A stretch of 64,000 nt of DNA from an uncultured Eubacteriales bacterium (GTDB taxonomy: Bacteria; Bacillota; Clostridia; HGM11514). Shown here piece after piece: positions 42,945 through 51,360 of the stretch; the first letter of the stretch is position 1; each line of letters starts with the position of its first letter. The position numbers were made by a program, and so were the translations under genes. The notes under the pieces were generated by a model, which was given only the letters and a program-made list of their open reading frames with translations, did no database searches and was not told the origin of the DNA. Location: positions 1-64,000 of the forward strand of contig CABUMF010000004.1 in assembly GCA_902492655.1 (NCBI GenBank). The letters are read 5' to 3'.

Positions 42945-44192
42945 ATGAACAGATACGAATCGGCAAAACAAATTTATGCGAAGCTTGGCGTGGATACCGA
43001 CGCCGCAATAAAAAAGCTTAAGGAAATTCCCGTTTCTCTGCACTGCTGGCAGGGAGATGATGTAACCGGCTTTGACCATGACGGTCCTTTGACCGGCGGA
43101 ATTCAGACTACGGGTAACTATCCGGGCAAGGCACGCACTCCCGATGAGCTTATGGAGGATATGGACAAGGTTATTTCCCTTTGTCCCGGCAAGGCAAAGC
43201 TTAATCTTCACGCTTGCTACGCAATTTTTGAGGACGGCGAGTTTGCGGATCGTGACAAGCTTGAACCCAAGCACTTCAAAAAGTGGGTTGACTTCGCCAA
43301 AAAAAGAGGTATGGGAATTGACTTTAACCCAACCTTCTTCTCTCACCCTAAGGTTAAGGACGGTCTTACACTTTCAAGTCCCGATGAAGAAACAAGAAGA
43401 TTCTGGATTGAGCACGGCAAGGCTTGTATCAGAATTTCACAGTATTTTGCGGAAGAAACAGGCATACCTTGCGTTATGAATATCTGGACGGGTGACGGCT
43501 TTAAGGATGTTCCTGCCGACAGGCTGGGACCGCGTATGCGCTATAAGAAATCAATAGAAGAAATCCTTTCCGAGCCCTTTGACAAAAGCAAGGTTAAGCC
43601 CTGCGTTGAATCAAAGGTTTTCGGAATCGGCGTTGAAGCATACACATCGGGTTCTTCCGAATTTGCACTCACATTTGCCGCAACCCATGACGGATGCTTG
43701 CCGCTTATGGATAACGGTCACTATCATCCCACAGAGGTTGTGTCCGATAAAATTCCGGCGCTTCTTTGCTATTTCCCCGAGATTGCGCTTCATATTACAC
43801 GAGGCATTCGCTGGGATTCCGACCATGTGATTGTATTTGACGATGAAACAAAGGAGATCGCAAAAGAAATCGTTCGCTGCGATGCCTTAGACAGAGTATA
43901 TATGGCGCTTGACTATTTCGATGCAAGCATAAACAGAATTGCCGCATGGATAATAGGATTCAGAAGCTGGCAGAAAGCTCTCCTCAATGCGCTTTGCACG
44001 CCGAACGAACTTTTGAAAAAGCTTCAGGACAACGCTGAATTTACAGAGCTTTTATATATGCAGGAAGAGATTAAAACTCTGCCCTTCGGTGATGTCTGGG
44101 AGGAATACCTCAAGGAATGCGGAATAGTTTCCGATGCTTCATGGTTCTCCGAAATCAAAAAATACGAAAACGAGGTTCTTTCAAAGAGATAA
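42945..44192 (+). CDS. rhaA: L-rhamnose isomerase
   Basis: 415 residues; ATG behind GGAGG. The RhaA signature is clear: VSLHCWQGDDVTGFD near 30-44, GGIQTTGNYPGKA near 51-63, KLNLHACYA near 85, MGIDFNPTFFSHP near 125, and metal-site residues in the C-terminal half (HDGCLPLMDNGHYHPTE; RGIRWDSDHV). It interconverts L-rhamnose and L-rhamnulose in the cytoplasm. RhaB and RhaD are not in the window, although class II aldolases occur at 49605 and 50485. Ends in a strong terminator. Confidence 0.96.
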   Translation: MNRYESAKQIYAKLGVDTDAAIKKLKEIPVSLHCWQGDDVTGFDHDGPLTGGIQTTGNYPGKARTPDELMEDMDKVISLCPGKAKLNLHACYAIFEDGEFADRDKLEPKHFKKWVDFAKKRGMGIDFNPTFFSHPKVKDGLTLSSPDEETRRFWIEHGKACIRISQYFAEETGIPCVMNIWTGDGFKDVPADRLGPRMRYKKSIEEILSEPFDKSKVKPCVESKVFGIGVEAYTSGSSEFALTFAATHDGCLPLMDNGHYHPTEVVSDKIPALLCYFPEIALHITRGIRWDSDHVIVFDDETKEIAKEIVRCDALDRVYMALDYFDASINRIAAWIIGFRSWQKALLNALCTPNELLKKLQDNAEFTELLYMQEEIKTLPFGDVWEEYLKECGIVSDASWFSEIKKYENEVLSKR

Positions 44193-44205
44193 TTATTAAA
44201 CGAAG

Positions 44206-44241
44206 GTGCGGCAAAACTGTTATTTTGCCGCACTTATTTTT
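44206..44241 (+). terminator. Terminator after rhaA
   Basis: An 11-bp perfect stem GTGCGGCAAAA/TTTTGCCGCAC, then TTATTTTT. The same stem sequence is used at 25963-26006. Confidence 0.93.
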
Positions 44242-44259
44242 GCTTTCAAGTATCAATTT

Positions 44260-44301
44260 TCACTCCCTTACATATCATGTAAAAAAGGGAGTGATTTTTT
44301 T
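44260..44301 (+). promoter_or_regulatory. Hairpin with T-run that includes the ribosome-binding site and start codon
   Basis: TCACTCCCTT (44260-44269) pairs with AAGGGAGTGA (44285-44294), with an inner ACAT/ATGT, and is followed by TTTTTTT (44295-44301), which runs into the TTG start at 44300. The GGGAG ribosome-binding site is inside the stem. It may be an attenuator or translation lock. A weak sigma-G-like match (GTATC, 16 bp, CATATCA at 44250-44277) would start transcription inside it and avoid the hairpin. Confidence 0.5.
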
Positions 44302-45073
44302 GAGCATTAATTTCCATATAGCTTCACCGCGATTTGGCATTATGAAGGCCGTCGGGGATGAGCTTTCAAAGCTTATCGGCACAAGCATATCGAATACATC
44401 TGATAAGGAATATACAATAAAGCTTTCGGCACAAAGAGTCAGAGGAAGCCGTCCGTACTTAACGGCATACGGCCCTGTTTCGGCATTTAAATATACCAAT
44501 TCGGTTGCATTTGAGGCTTCAAAGGCAATCGGAGCGGAATACTCGGTATATTCTTCCCCGGGCACCGACCAAATTTTGCTGGATTTTAAGCTGACAAACG
44601 AAAATACCGAAGCACTTTCAAAAAATCCGGGCTTGCTTTCCGAGTCAATATTCAGAGGACTTATCAGCACAAATGCAGATACTTCCGGAGAATTTGAAAG
44701 TTATCTTTCCGATAACCCTTCAAAAGGATATTTGCAAATCCAGGTTTACTCAGGCAGAAGCATAATTCCCATTTCGGCTGCAAAGGTAACCGTTTCAAAG
44801 ACGCTTTCGGACAAATATATTCTTTCCACGGTTTATACGGACGAAAACGGCAGAACCCCCGTTATTTCGCTTCCGGCAAAGTCTGCCGCCATGTCGCAGA
44901 CGCCGAAGAATTCCACTCCGTACACATCATACGATATTATGGTGGAAAAGGAGGAATATTTGTCTGTCGAAAACAAAAATGTTCCCATATTTGAAGGAAT
45001 ACTGTCCATACAGCCTGTAAAAATGAATGCAGACACCGGCGGCAATGCAGAAGTTTTTGACGAAAAATTATAA
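44300..45073 (+). CDS. Protein carrying the SleC N-terminal (prepro-like) domain
   Basis: 257 residues from the TTG at 44300, behind GGGAG. No signal peptide. Residues about 1-140 are unrecognised. About 145-240 resemble, from memory, the N-terminal regulatory domain of clostridial SleC: LQIQVYSGRSIIPISAAKVTV, then DENGRTPVISLPA and SYDIMVEKEEYLSVENKN, a carboxypeptidase-regulatory-like fold. The next gene carries the lytic part. Together they look like one cortex-lytic enzyme split into two genes, the first perhaps an inhibitor or chaperone. Confidence 0.65.
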   Translation: MSINFHIASPRFGIMKAVGDELSKLIGTSISNTSDKEYTIKLSAQRVRGSRPYLTAYGPVSAFKYTNSVAFEASKAIGAEYSVYSSPGTDQILLDFKLTNENTEALSKNPGLLSESIFRGLISTNADTSGEFESYLSDNPSKGYLQIQVYSGRSIIPISAAKVTVSKTLSDKYILSTVYTDENGRTPVISLPAKSAAMSQTPKNSTPYTSYDIMVEKEEYLSVENKNVPIFEGILSIQPVKMNADTGGNAEVFDEKL

Positions 45074-45087
45074 CGGAGGTAAGATAT

Positions 45088-46422
45088 ATGCCTGACGCAA
45101 ACATTCCCGTTGTTCCGACAGAAATAACAGTCCACTTGGGCCGTCCCGATGCATATGCGGAAAATGTTACCGTACCGTTTACCGATTACATAAAAAACGT
45201 GGCATCGGGCGAGATTTATCCCACCTGGCCCGAAAGCTCAATAATTGCAAATATCTATGCGATTATATCATTCACCCTGAACAGAATTTATACCGAATTT
45301 TACCGCTCGAAAGGATATGACTTTGACATAACCAACTCCACGGCGTTTGACCAAACATACACAAAGGGACGGGAATATTTTGAAAACATCGGAGCCATAG
45401 TGGATGATATATTCAACAATTATGTGGTAAAAGGCGATGCGATTGAGCCGTATTTTACTCAGTATTGTGACGGAAGCACCACCACCTGCGACGGTCTTTC
45501 CCAATGGGGTACTGTAACCTTGGCGGAGGAAGGAAAAACCCCTTTTGAAATACTTGAGTATTATTACGGAGATGACATAAGCCTGGTGTTCAATGCCCCG
45601 GTGCAGGAAATAAGCGAATCATATACCGGAATACCCATAAGGCTCGGTTCAACGGGGAATGAAGTAAGACTTATTCAGGTTGAGCTAAACAGGATAAGGC
45701 AAAACTATCCGTCAATACCCGAAATTACAAGGCCTGACGGCATTTTCGGTGCCGAAACGGATGCCGCTGTAAGGCAATTTCAAAAGATATTCAATCTGAC
45801 GCCTGACGGAATTGTGGGCAAAGCAACATGGTATAAAATAAAAAGCATATATAACGGCGTAAAAAATCTAAACGAGCTTTCAAGCGAAGGTATAACCTAC
45901 AGCGAAGCGGAATTTGTGTATCCACCGAAACTCGAACTCGGCGATGACGGCCTGTATGTTTCATACACACAGTATTTTCTTCAGATTATAGGATACTTTA
46001 ACGATAATTACCCTTACATTGACATAACCGGAATATTTGACGAGCCGACCGAAAACGCCGTAAAGCTTGTTCAAAGCTACAACGGACTTCCCGTAACGGG
46101 GATAGTCGATAATGCAACATGGAAGGTAATTCAGGACCTTTATATAAAAACAATCGAAACCGTAAATTCTCCCGGTCTTTACCCGGGAATTATACAAAAA
46201 CAAGGAATGTCCGGCGAAAGCGTAAGACAGATACAGATTTTTCTCAACAAGATAAGCGAAACCGATCCCTCGATTACTCCGCCTGAAATAACGGGATATT
46301 ACGGAGCCGAAACGGAAAACGCCGTAAGGCAATTTCAGGCATCCCAGGGCCTTCCGGAAAACGGCGTGGTCGGCGCAATCACATGGGCGAGAATGAACAG
46401 AATATATGAAAGCTTAGCTTAA
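45088..46422 (+). CDS. sleC: SleC-like spore cortex-lytic enzyme with three peptidoglycan-binding domains
   Basis: 444 residues; ATG behind GGAGG. Residues about 25-180 are a SpoIID/LytB-type lytic domain: VPFTDYIKNVASGEIYPTWPE with the conserved Glu, the SFTLNRIYTEFYRSKGYDF stretch, and a QYCDGSTTTC...LSQWG segment. This closely recalls SleC of C. difficile and C. perfringens, which cuts spore cortex as a lytic transglycosylase during germination. Then come three peptidoglycan-binding repeats at about 185-265, 285-365 and 375-444; SleC normally has one. Unlike SleC, the N-terminal prepro domain is not on this chain but on the upstream gene (14-bp gap). No signal peptide. Confidence 0.82.
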   Translation: MPDANIPVVPTEITVHLGRPDAYAENVTVPFTDYIKNVASGEIYPTWPESSIIANIYAIISFTLNRIYTEFYRSKGYDFDITNSTAFDQTYTKGREYFENIGAIVDDIFNNYVVKGDAIEPYFTQYCDGSTTTCDGLSQWGTVTLAEEGKTPFEILEYYYGDDISLVFNAPVQEISESYTGIPIRLGSTGNEVRLIQVELNRIRQNYPSIPEITRPDGIFGAETDAAVRQFQKIFNLTPDGIVGKATWYKIKSIYNGVKNLNELSSEGITYSEAEFVYPPKLELGDDGLYVSYTQYFLQIIGYFNDNYPYIDITGIFDEPTENAVKLVQSYNGLPVTGIVDNATWKVIQDLYIKTIETVNSPGLYPGIIQKQGMSGESVRQIQIFLNKISETDPSITPPEITGYYGAETENAVRQFQASQGLPENGVVGAITWARMNRIYESLA

Positions 46423-46431
46423 ATTAAAGGA

Positions 46432-46469
46432 GACTGTCGCTTTTGTTTGTTTGCGACAGTCCCCTTTGG
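46432..46469. terminator. Terminator after the sleC-like pair
   Basis: Stem GACTGTCGC/GCGACAGTC (46432-46440 with 46453-46461), then CCCTTT; it also serves the convergent gene. Confidence 0.85.
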
Positions 46470-46472
46470 TTT

Positions 46473-47117
46473 TTATAAACTATCAATGAATTTTACAACC
46501 TTGTCCGCAAGGTAGGAATGTCCGAAATCATTAGGATGCAATCCGTCTGCGGTATATGTATTTTTATTGATTTCAACATCGGGGCAAATTCCCGAAACGC
46601 TGTATAAATCAAACACCGGAATTGCATATTTTTCCGCGGTTTTTTTGATTATTTCTACAAAATCGGGGAGAATATGCCCGTCAAACCTCGGATTTTCGCC
46701 GCCCTCACGCTTAAGTGGAGTCATAACCATAAGCTGTTTACCGACATATTTCTCGGTTAGCAACCGAAAAAGCACATTGCAGGAACCGCAAAATGTTTCG
46801 GCGGTATCGTCTCCGAATTCCCCAAAAGGAGCATCGCCGTGACCGTAATCGTTCGTGCCTCCGAAAACAACCACAAGATCGGCGTCATCCTCCATTTCCT
46901 TTGCGCGCATGATAAAATCCAAATCAAATCTCGGATTTTCGCTCGCCTTTATCTGGGGAGCTATTCTTGTACCGCCGATACCGTAATTCCTTACTGCAAC
47001 AGGCTTGTAACGCTCGGAAATCACCCCGACATAGCCTTTTTCGGAAGGAACGCTTGCACCGCTTCCCTCTGTTATACTGTCACCCAAAAAATTAATTTTA
47101 ATCTCACCTATATTCAA
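46473..47117 (-). CDS. SGNH/GDSL-family hydrolase
   Basis: 214 residues. All four blocks are visible: block I GDSITEGS with nucleophile S14, block II glycine region (NYGIGGTRI), block III GGTNDYG near 86, and block V DGLHPNDFGH near 192 with the Asp and His. No signal peptide. Such enzymes de-esterify acetylated sugars or phospholipid-type substrates; the exact ester is unknown. It is monocistronic, with its own promoter at 47137-47164. Confidence 0.88.
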   Translation of the reverse strand: MNIGEIKINFLGDSITEGSGASVPSEKGYVGVISERYKPVAVRNYGIGGTRIAPQIKASENPRFDLDFIMRAKEMEDDADLVVVFGGTNDYGHGDAPFGEFGDDTAETFCGSCNVLFRLLTEKYVGKQLMVMTPLKREGGENPRFDGHILPDFVEIIKKTAEKYAIPVFDLYSVSGICPDVEINKNTYTADGLHPNDFGHSYLADKVVKFIDSL

Positions 47118-47136
47118 AGCAAATCACCTCAAAACA

Positions 47137-47164
47137 ATTATAGCATAAATCACAGCCTTGTCAA
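47137..47164 (-). promoter_or_regulatory. Promoter of the SGNH hydrolase gene
   Basis: Minus strand: TTGACA (47159-47164), 16-bp spacer, TATAAT (47137-47142). Confidence 0.85.
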
Positions 47165-47225
47165 CAAAAATATTCAAAATCGTATATTTTATCTCATATA
47201 TATAGCCATTCTGCTCTTTTTCGCA

Positions 47226-47254
47226 TTGACACAGCATAAAAAATAATGTATAAT
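47226..47254 (+). promoter_or_regulatory. Promoter of apbE
   Basis: TTGACA (47226-47231), 17-bp spacer, TATAAT (47249-47254); perfect consensus. A leader of about 70 nt follows, with nothing recognised in it. Confidence 0.88.
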
Positions 47255-47330
47255 ACTGAAATACGGGGGTTTAAAACTTCCGAAAAATTTTTTATTTGAC
47301 CGAAACAAATATTTACGGTGTACTTAAGCT

Positions 47331-48272
47331 ATGAAAAAGAAAATTTTAATCCTTACTTTATTAATAATAACTGTCCTTTTCCTTGCATCCTGCGGCGAAG
47401 AGGAATACAGCGAAACATTTTTTGCAATGGATACCGTAATGACAATTACGGCATACGGTGACGGCGCAAAGGAGGCTTCCGAATACGCATACAAGGAAAT
47501 TATGCGCCTTGAAAAGCTTTTGTCGGTTACGGATGAAGAAAGCGAAATATATGCACTCAATCACCGCACAACCTCGAATGTTTCATCGGAAACCGCAAAT
47601 CTTATAACAAAAGCTTATAAAATAAGTGACGAAACCGACGGAGCGTTCGATATAACGCTCTACCCAGTTTCGCTTCTTTGGGGATTTACGGAAGATGAAA
47701 ACCGCGTCCCGAAAGAAGATGAAATAAAAACCGCTCTTAAAAATACGGGGTATAAAAAAATCGTTGTCAACGAAAACAATGTTTTGCTTCCCGACAAAAT
47801 GATGCTTGATTTGGGCGGAATAGCAAAGGGCTACGCAAGTGACAGAGTTTGTGAAATCTTAAAGGAAAACGGCATTAAATCAGCCGTTGTTTCACTCGGC
47901 GGCAATGTTCGAACTATAGGGAAAAAGCCAAACGGCAGTCTGTGGAAAATCGGTATAGCAAGCCCCTTTGGCGGAGAGTCAGAGCAGTCTGTCGAGGTTG
48001 GAGAATCAGCGGTTGTCACATCGGGCGGCTACCAGCGTAATTTTACGGTCGACGGCAAAACATATCATCACATAATTGATCCCAAAAACGGTTATCCTGC
48101 CGAAAGCGATATAGCATCAGTTACGGTAATCACAAAAAACGGTGCGGAAGCAGATGCGCTTTCAACGGCTTTTTTCGTTATGGGAGCAGAAAAAACAAAA
48201 GAATATTGTAAAAACCACAGTGGCGTTTCCGCTGTGATTATTATGCAGGACGGCGAGATAATAAAATGCTGA
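47331..48272 (+). CDS. apbE: FAD:protein FMN transferase, lipoprotein
   Basis: 313 residues. Lipoprotein signal with LASC lipobox (C21). The ApbE fold includes AMDTVMTITAYG near 30, LDLGGIAKGYASDRV near 165, and the VVSLGGNVRTIG and HHIIDPKNGYPA motifs. It attaches FMN covalently to Thr of targets such as RnfG/NqrC or extracellular electron-transfer proteins; no such target is in the window. It overlaps the next gene by 7 bp. Confidence 0.94.
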   Translation: MKKKILILTLLIITVLFLASCGEEEYSETFFAMDTVMTITAYGDGAKEASEYAYKEIMRLEKLLSVTDEESEIYALNHRTTSNVSSETANLITKAYKISDETDGAFDITLYPVSLLWGFTEDENRVPKEDEIKTALKNTGYKKIVVNENNVLLPDKMMLDLGGIAKGYASDRVCEILKENGIKSAVVSLGGNVRTIGKKPNGSLWKIGIASPFGGESEQSVEVGESAVVTSGGYQRNFTVDGKTYHHIIDPKNGYPAESDIASVTVITKNGAEADALSTAFFVMGAEKTKEYCKNHSGVSAVIIMQDGEIIKC

Positions 48273-49567
48273 ACGAACAAAAATTCATAAAGAGCGGAAG
48301 GTGTGCGAGAAAAGCATGGCTTATCGAAAACACGGGCTGTTACGAAGACGCAAAGCCCCTTCCGTTCCCGGACATAAAAAACGGCAAAAAAAATAAAGTA
48401 TTCCGTTCAAATCTGGGCGAAGCAACTGTAGGCTGCGTTTCGTATAAGCCTTGCGGAATTGAGCTGTATGATTTTTTTGATACGATAAAGTATAAAAAAT
48501 ACACTCTCCGTATGAACTACAAGCGTGCCATTGCCGAAAGCTGCGGCTATAACGTGCTTGGAGTTTATGCCGTAACGGTAAATCCGGACTATGAAATAAA
48601 TTCAAATAAGCCCTACTACCGCATAAACAGAATAGAAAAGCCGAAATCAAAGGCTGAATTCAAAAGGTACATCGAACGGATTGCCGCCGCTTCCCGAATT
48701 TCTCGTCCCGCTCCTGCCGAAATGAAAAACGACTGTGCCGGCTGCGAGTTTTTCAAGGGCTGCTTTAAGCTTCCGAAGGACAACATTTTCCTTCTGAAGG
48801 GGCTTGATTTTTCGGACAAGGTTAAGCTTTACAATAACGGGATAATCACTTTCGGCGATTACATGAAAAGCAGTCCCTCACCCGTATGCAAAATGCAGAT
48901 TAACGAGGAAACATTTATTGATAAAGCCTCTATCAGGGCGTTTCTGAAGCAGCTGTCGTACCCTCTCGGATTTCTCGATTTTGAAACGATTTCCCCTCTT
49001 GAGCCTATGTTTTCGGGGTATCATCCGGGGGATAGAATAATCACACAGTTTGCATATCACCAAAAAAACAGCATAAAATCACCGGCTGTTCATAAGGAAT
49101 TTATAGGCGACGGTTTAACAAATCCCGAGCCGGGTGCGCTTATGGCACTGCTTGATGCAACAAAGCAGGCAAGGAATGTGCTTTCGTACTCGGTTTACGA
49201 AAAAAACTGCGTGGAAATGCTTGCAAAAAGATTTCCGGAATATAAATCCGAGCTGAATGAGCTTGCGCTAAAGCTTGTTGACCTTGAAATTCCTTTCAAA
49301 AATCATATGTACTATACTCCCCTTATGGAAGGAAGAACATCGCTGAAATTCGTGCTTCCGGCGCTGTACCCCGAGGATAAAGAACTGGACTATAGCGCAA
49401 TGAAGATTTCTGACGGAGAGACGGCAGCAAGGGAGTATATGAGTCTTAAAGATAAGGATGAAAAAGAACGGAAAAAAATCATAAACAGCTTAAAAAAGTA
49501 TTGTTCGCTTGACTCTCTTGCACTTGTCAAAATAACAGATAAGCTGTACGAGGTTTCAAAAAAGTAA
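48266..49567 (+). CDS. DUF2779-domain protein
   Basis: 433 residues; ATG overlapping the apbE stop. The central region has LDFETISPLEPMFSGYHPGDRI and ITQFAYHQ, the DEDD-exonuclease-like start of DUF2779. A cysteine cluster (CAGCEFFKGCF near 155-165) and later CSLDSL near 412 suggest an iron-sulfur or zinc site, as in AddB/Cas4-type nucleases. The role is not established. Its tie to apbE is probably only positional. Confidence 0.82.
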   Translation: MLNEQKFIKSGRCARKAWLIENTGCYEDAKPLPFPDIKNGKKNKVFRSNLGEATVGCVSYKPCGIELYDFFDTIKYKKYTLRMNYKRAIAESCGYNVLGVYAVTVNPDYEINSNKPYYRINRIEKPKSKAEFKRYIERIAAASRISRPAPAEMKNDCAGCEFFKGCFKLPKDNIFLLKGLDFSDKVKLYNNGIITFGDYMKSSPSPVCKMQINEETFIDKASIRAFLKQLSYPLGFLDFETISPLEPMFSGYHPGDRIITQFAYHQKNSIKSPAVHKEFIGDGLTNPEPGALMALLDATKQARNVLSYSVYEKNCVEMLAKRFPEYKSELNELALKLVDLEIPFKNHMYYTPLMEGRTSLKFVLPALYPEDKELDYSAMKISDGETAAREYMSLKDKDEKERKKIINSLKKYCSLDSLALVKITDKLYEVSKK

Positions 49568-49596
49568 AGAGGATGCGGTGATGCATCCTCTTTTCT
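49567..49596. terminator. Bidirectional terminator
   Basis: Stem AGAGGATGC/GCATCCTCT followed by TTTTCTT, between the DUF2779 gene and the convergent PTS operon. Confidence 0.85.
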
Positions 49597-49604
49597 TCAT
49601 GAAA

Positions 49605-50471
49605 TCATCTATAGAGATTAGCTTTATCAATGTCGTTAAAGAGATTCATTTTGAACTCAACAACTTCGCGCATTGCCTTTATGCAAGGCGGATAAATCGT
49701 GTTAGGCTCAATCCATTTCGGATTTTCCGAAAGAACTTCTCTGCACTTTTTATAAAGCGCAACCTTTATATCGCTTGAAATGTTGATTTTGGAAATACCA
49801 ATCTTAACAGACTCCGCAATTTCCTTGTCGGGATTGCTTGAGCCGCCGTGAAGCACAAGGGGAATGTCAACATTCTTTCTGATTTTTTCAAGAAGGTCAA
49901 GCTTAAGCTCGGGCTTCATATCTTTGGGATAAATGCCGTGAGCCGTTCCGATTGCAACCGCAAGGGAATCAATTCCCGTCTTTTCAACAAAGTCCTTTGC
50001 CTGCTCGGGATCGGTATAAATAATATCGTTTGCTCCGCCTTCGTAGGAATCGCCGGTTGAACCGATAGTTCCGAGCTCACCCTCAACAGAAACTCCCAAA
50101 GGACGGGCAACTTCAACAACCTTTTTGCTAAGAGCAACATTTTCCTCATAGGGAAGATGTGAAGCGTCAATCATAACTGAAGTAAAACCGCAGCGAATTG
50201 CACGAAGTATTTCTTCAAATTTTCCGCCATGGTCAAGATGAATAACCATGGGAACTTTGGACTTGTGCGCCTCATCAATGCAGGTTTTTATAAAGCTGTC
50301 GCCCAAAAATTCAAGCTCGGTGGGATGAATTGCCAAAATTACGGGTGCATTTTTTTCTTCCGCACTTTCGATTACGCCTTTAAGTATTGCCTCACTGCCA
50401 ATGTTAAAGGCAGGAACAGCAAAGCCGTTTTTATCGGCAGGCGCAAGCATTTCTTTCATGTTGATAAGCAT
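49605..50471 (-). CDS. Class II fructose-bisphosphate aldolase-family protein
   Basis: 288 residues; ATG behind GGAG. Class II aldolase barrel: catalytic Asp and zinc His in VIHLDHGGKFEEI near 80-92, VEGELGTIG near 130, a second zinc His in GTAHGIYP near 177, and HGGSSNPD near 207 with NISSDI near 230. Members include FbaA, GatY/KbaY and IolJ. Last gene of a fructose-type PTS operon, it likely cleaves the phosphorylated ketose made from the imported sugar. Confidence 0.9.
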   Translation of the reverse strand: MLINMKEMLAPADKNGFAVPAFNIGSEAILKGVIESAEEKNAPVILAIHPTELEFLGDSFIKTCIDEAHKSKVPMVIHLDHGGKFEEILRAIRCGFTSVMIDASHLPYEENVALSKKVVEVARPLGVSVEGELGTIGSTGDSYEGGANDIIYTDPEQAKDFVEKTGIDSLAVAIGTAHGIYPKDMKPELKLDLLEKIRKNVDIPLVLHGGSSNPDKEIAESVKIGISKINISSDIKVALYKKCREVLSENPKWIEPNTIYPPCIKAMREVVEFKMNLFNDIDKANLYR

Positions 50472-50484
50472 AATTAAATCACTC

Positions 50485-51339
50485 CTATAGATTTTTATTT
50501 TCCGAGCCTGAAAGCTGAATATAGTATTTTACAAGCTCGCGACTTTCCTTTTCTGCGACCTTTATAAGGTCAAAATAATTAATGTCGGGGTTTTCGGCAA
50601 TGGCTTTTGCCACGGCATCACGGTTTGCATTCATAAAATCACAGCCGACATTTATTTTGTTAATTCCGTACTCCACGGACTTTTTTATATTGTATTCTCC
50701 GGACCCTGAGCCACCGTGAAGCACCAAGGGCATATTTGTGAGGCGTTTGATTTCCTGAAGTCGCTTAAAATCAAATTCCGGAACCTGACCGTCAGGATAA
50801 TTTCCATGTGATGTTCCAATCGAAACCGCAAGAGCGTCAACACCTGTTCTCTCGGCAAAAATCTTAGCCTGCTCCGGGTCGGTGTACATGGCTTCATCTG
50901 TGAATGCTCCGCCTTCGGTTGCGCCGAGAGCACCGATTTCACCCTCCGTTGAAACACCTCTCTTGTGAGCATACTCGGTAATTTCACGGGTCATTTCAAT
51001 GTTTTCCTCAAGCTCAAATCGAGAAGCGTCAATCATTACGGACGAAAACCCGTCATCTATTGCCTTTATTATATAGTCCCGTTCACTGCCGTGGTCGAGA
51101 TTAAGAGCAACCGATGTTTCGGAGCGTTCAGCAAGCTTCTTTACAATGGGTACAATAAGCTCGCTGTCGCAATGGGTGAGCAGGTGATCTTTATAAATAT
51201 TCACTATTATCGGGGCGTTAAGCTCCTCTGCCGCCGATATTACCGAACGCACCGTTTCAATATTAAAACAGTTTATAGCCATAACCGCATAGCCGCCGCG
51301 GTTGGCATTATCAAGCATTTTCTTCATTGAAACATACAT
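50485..51339 (-). CDS. Class II aldolase, paralogue of the next gene
   Basis: 284 residues; ATG behind GGAGG. Same fold and metal motifs as 49605-50471 (NLDHGSERDYI, EGEIGALGATEGG, GTSHGNYP, HGGSGSGEYN, INVGCDF). The two proteins are diverged but clearly related, and lie 13 bp apart. Two different aldolases in one PTS operon suggest two substrates (for example fructose-1-phosphate- and tagatose- or inositol-type bisphosphates) or a heteromeric enzyme. Unresolved from sequence. Confidence 0.9.
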   Translation of the reverse strand: MYVSMKKMLDNANRGGYAVMAINCFNIETVRSVISAAEELNAPIIVNIYKDHLLTHCDSELIVPIVKKLAERSETSVALNLDHGSERDYIIKAIDDGFSSVMIDASRFELEENIEMTREITEYAHKRGVSTEGEIGALGATEGGAFTDEAMYTDPEQAKIFAERTGVDALAVSIGTSHGNYPDGQVPEFDFKRLQEIKRLTNMPLVLHGGSGSGEYNIKKSVEYGINKINVGCDFMNANRDAVAKAIAENPDINYFDLIKVAEKESRELVKYYIQLSGSENKNL

Positions 51340-51360
51340 AAATCAAAAGCCTCCGAAAAC

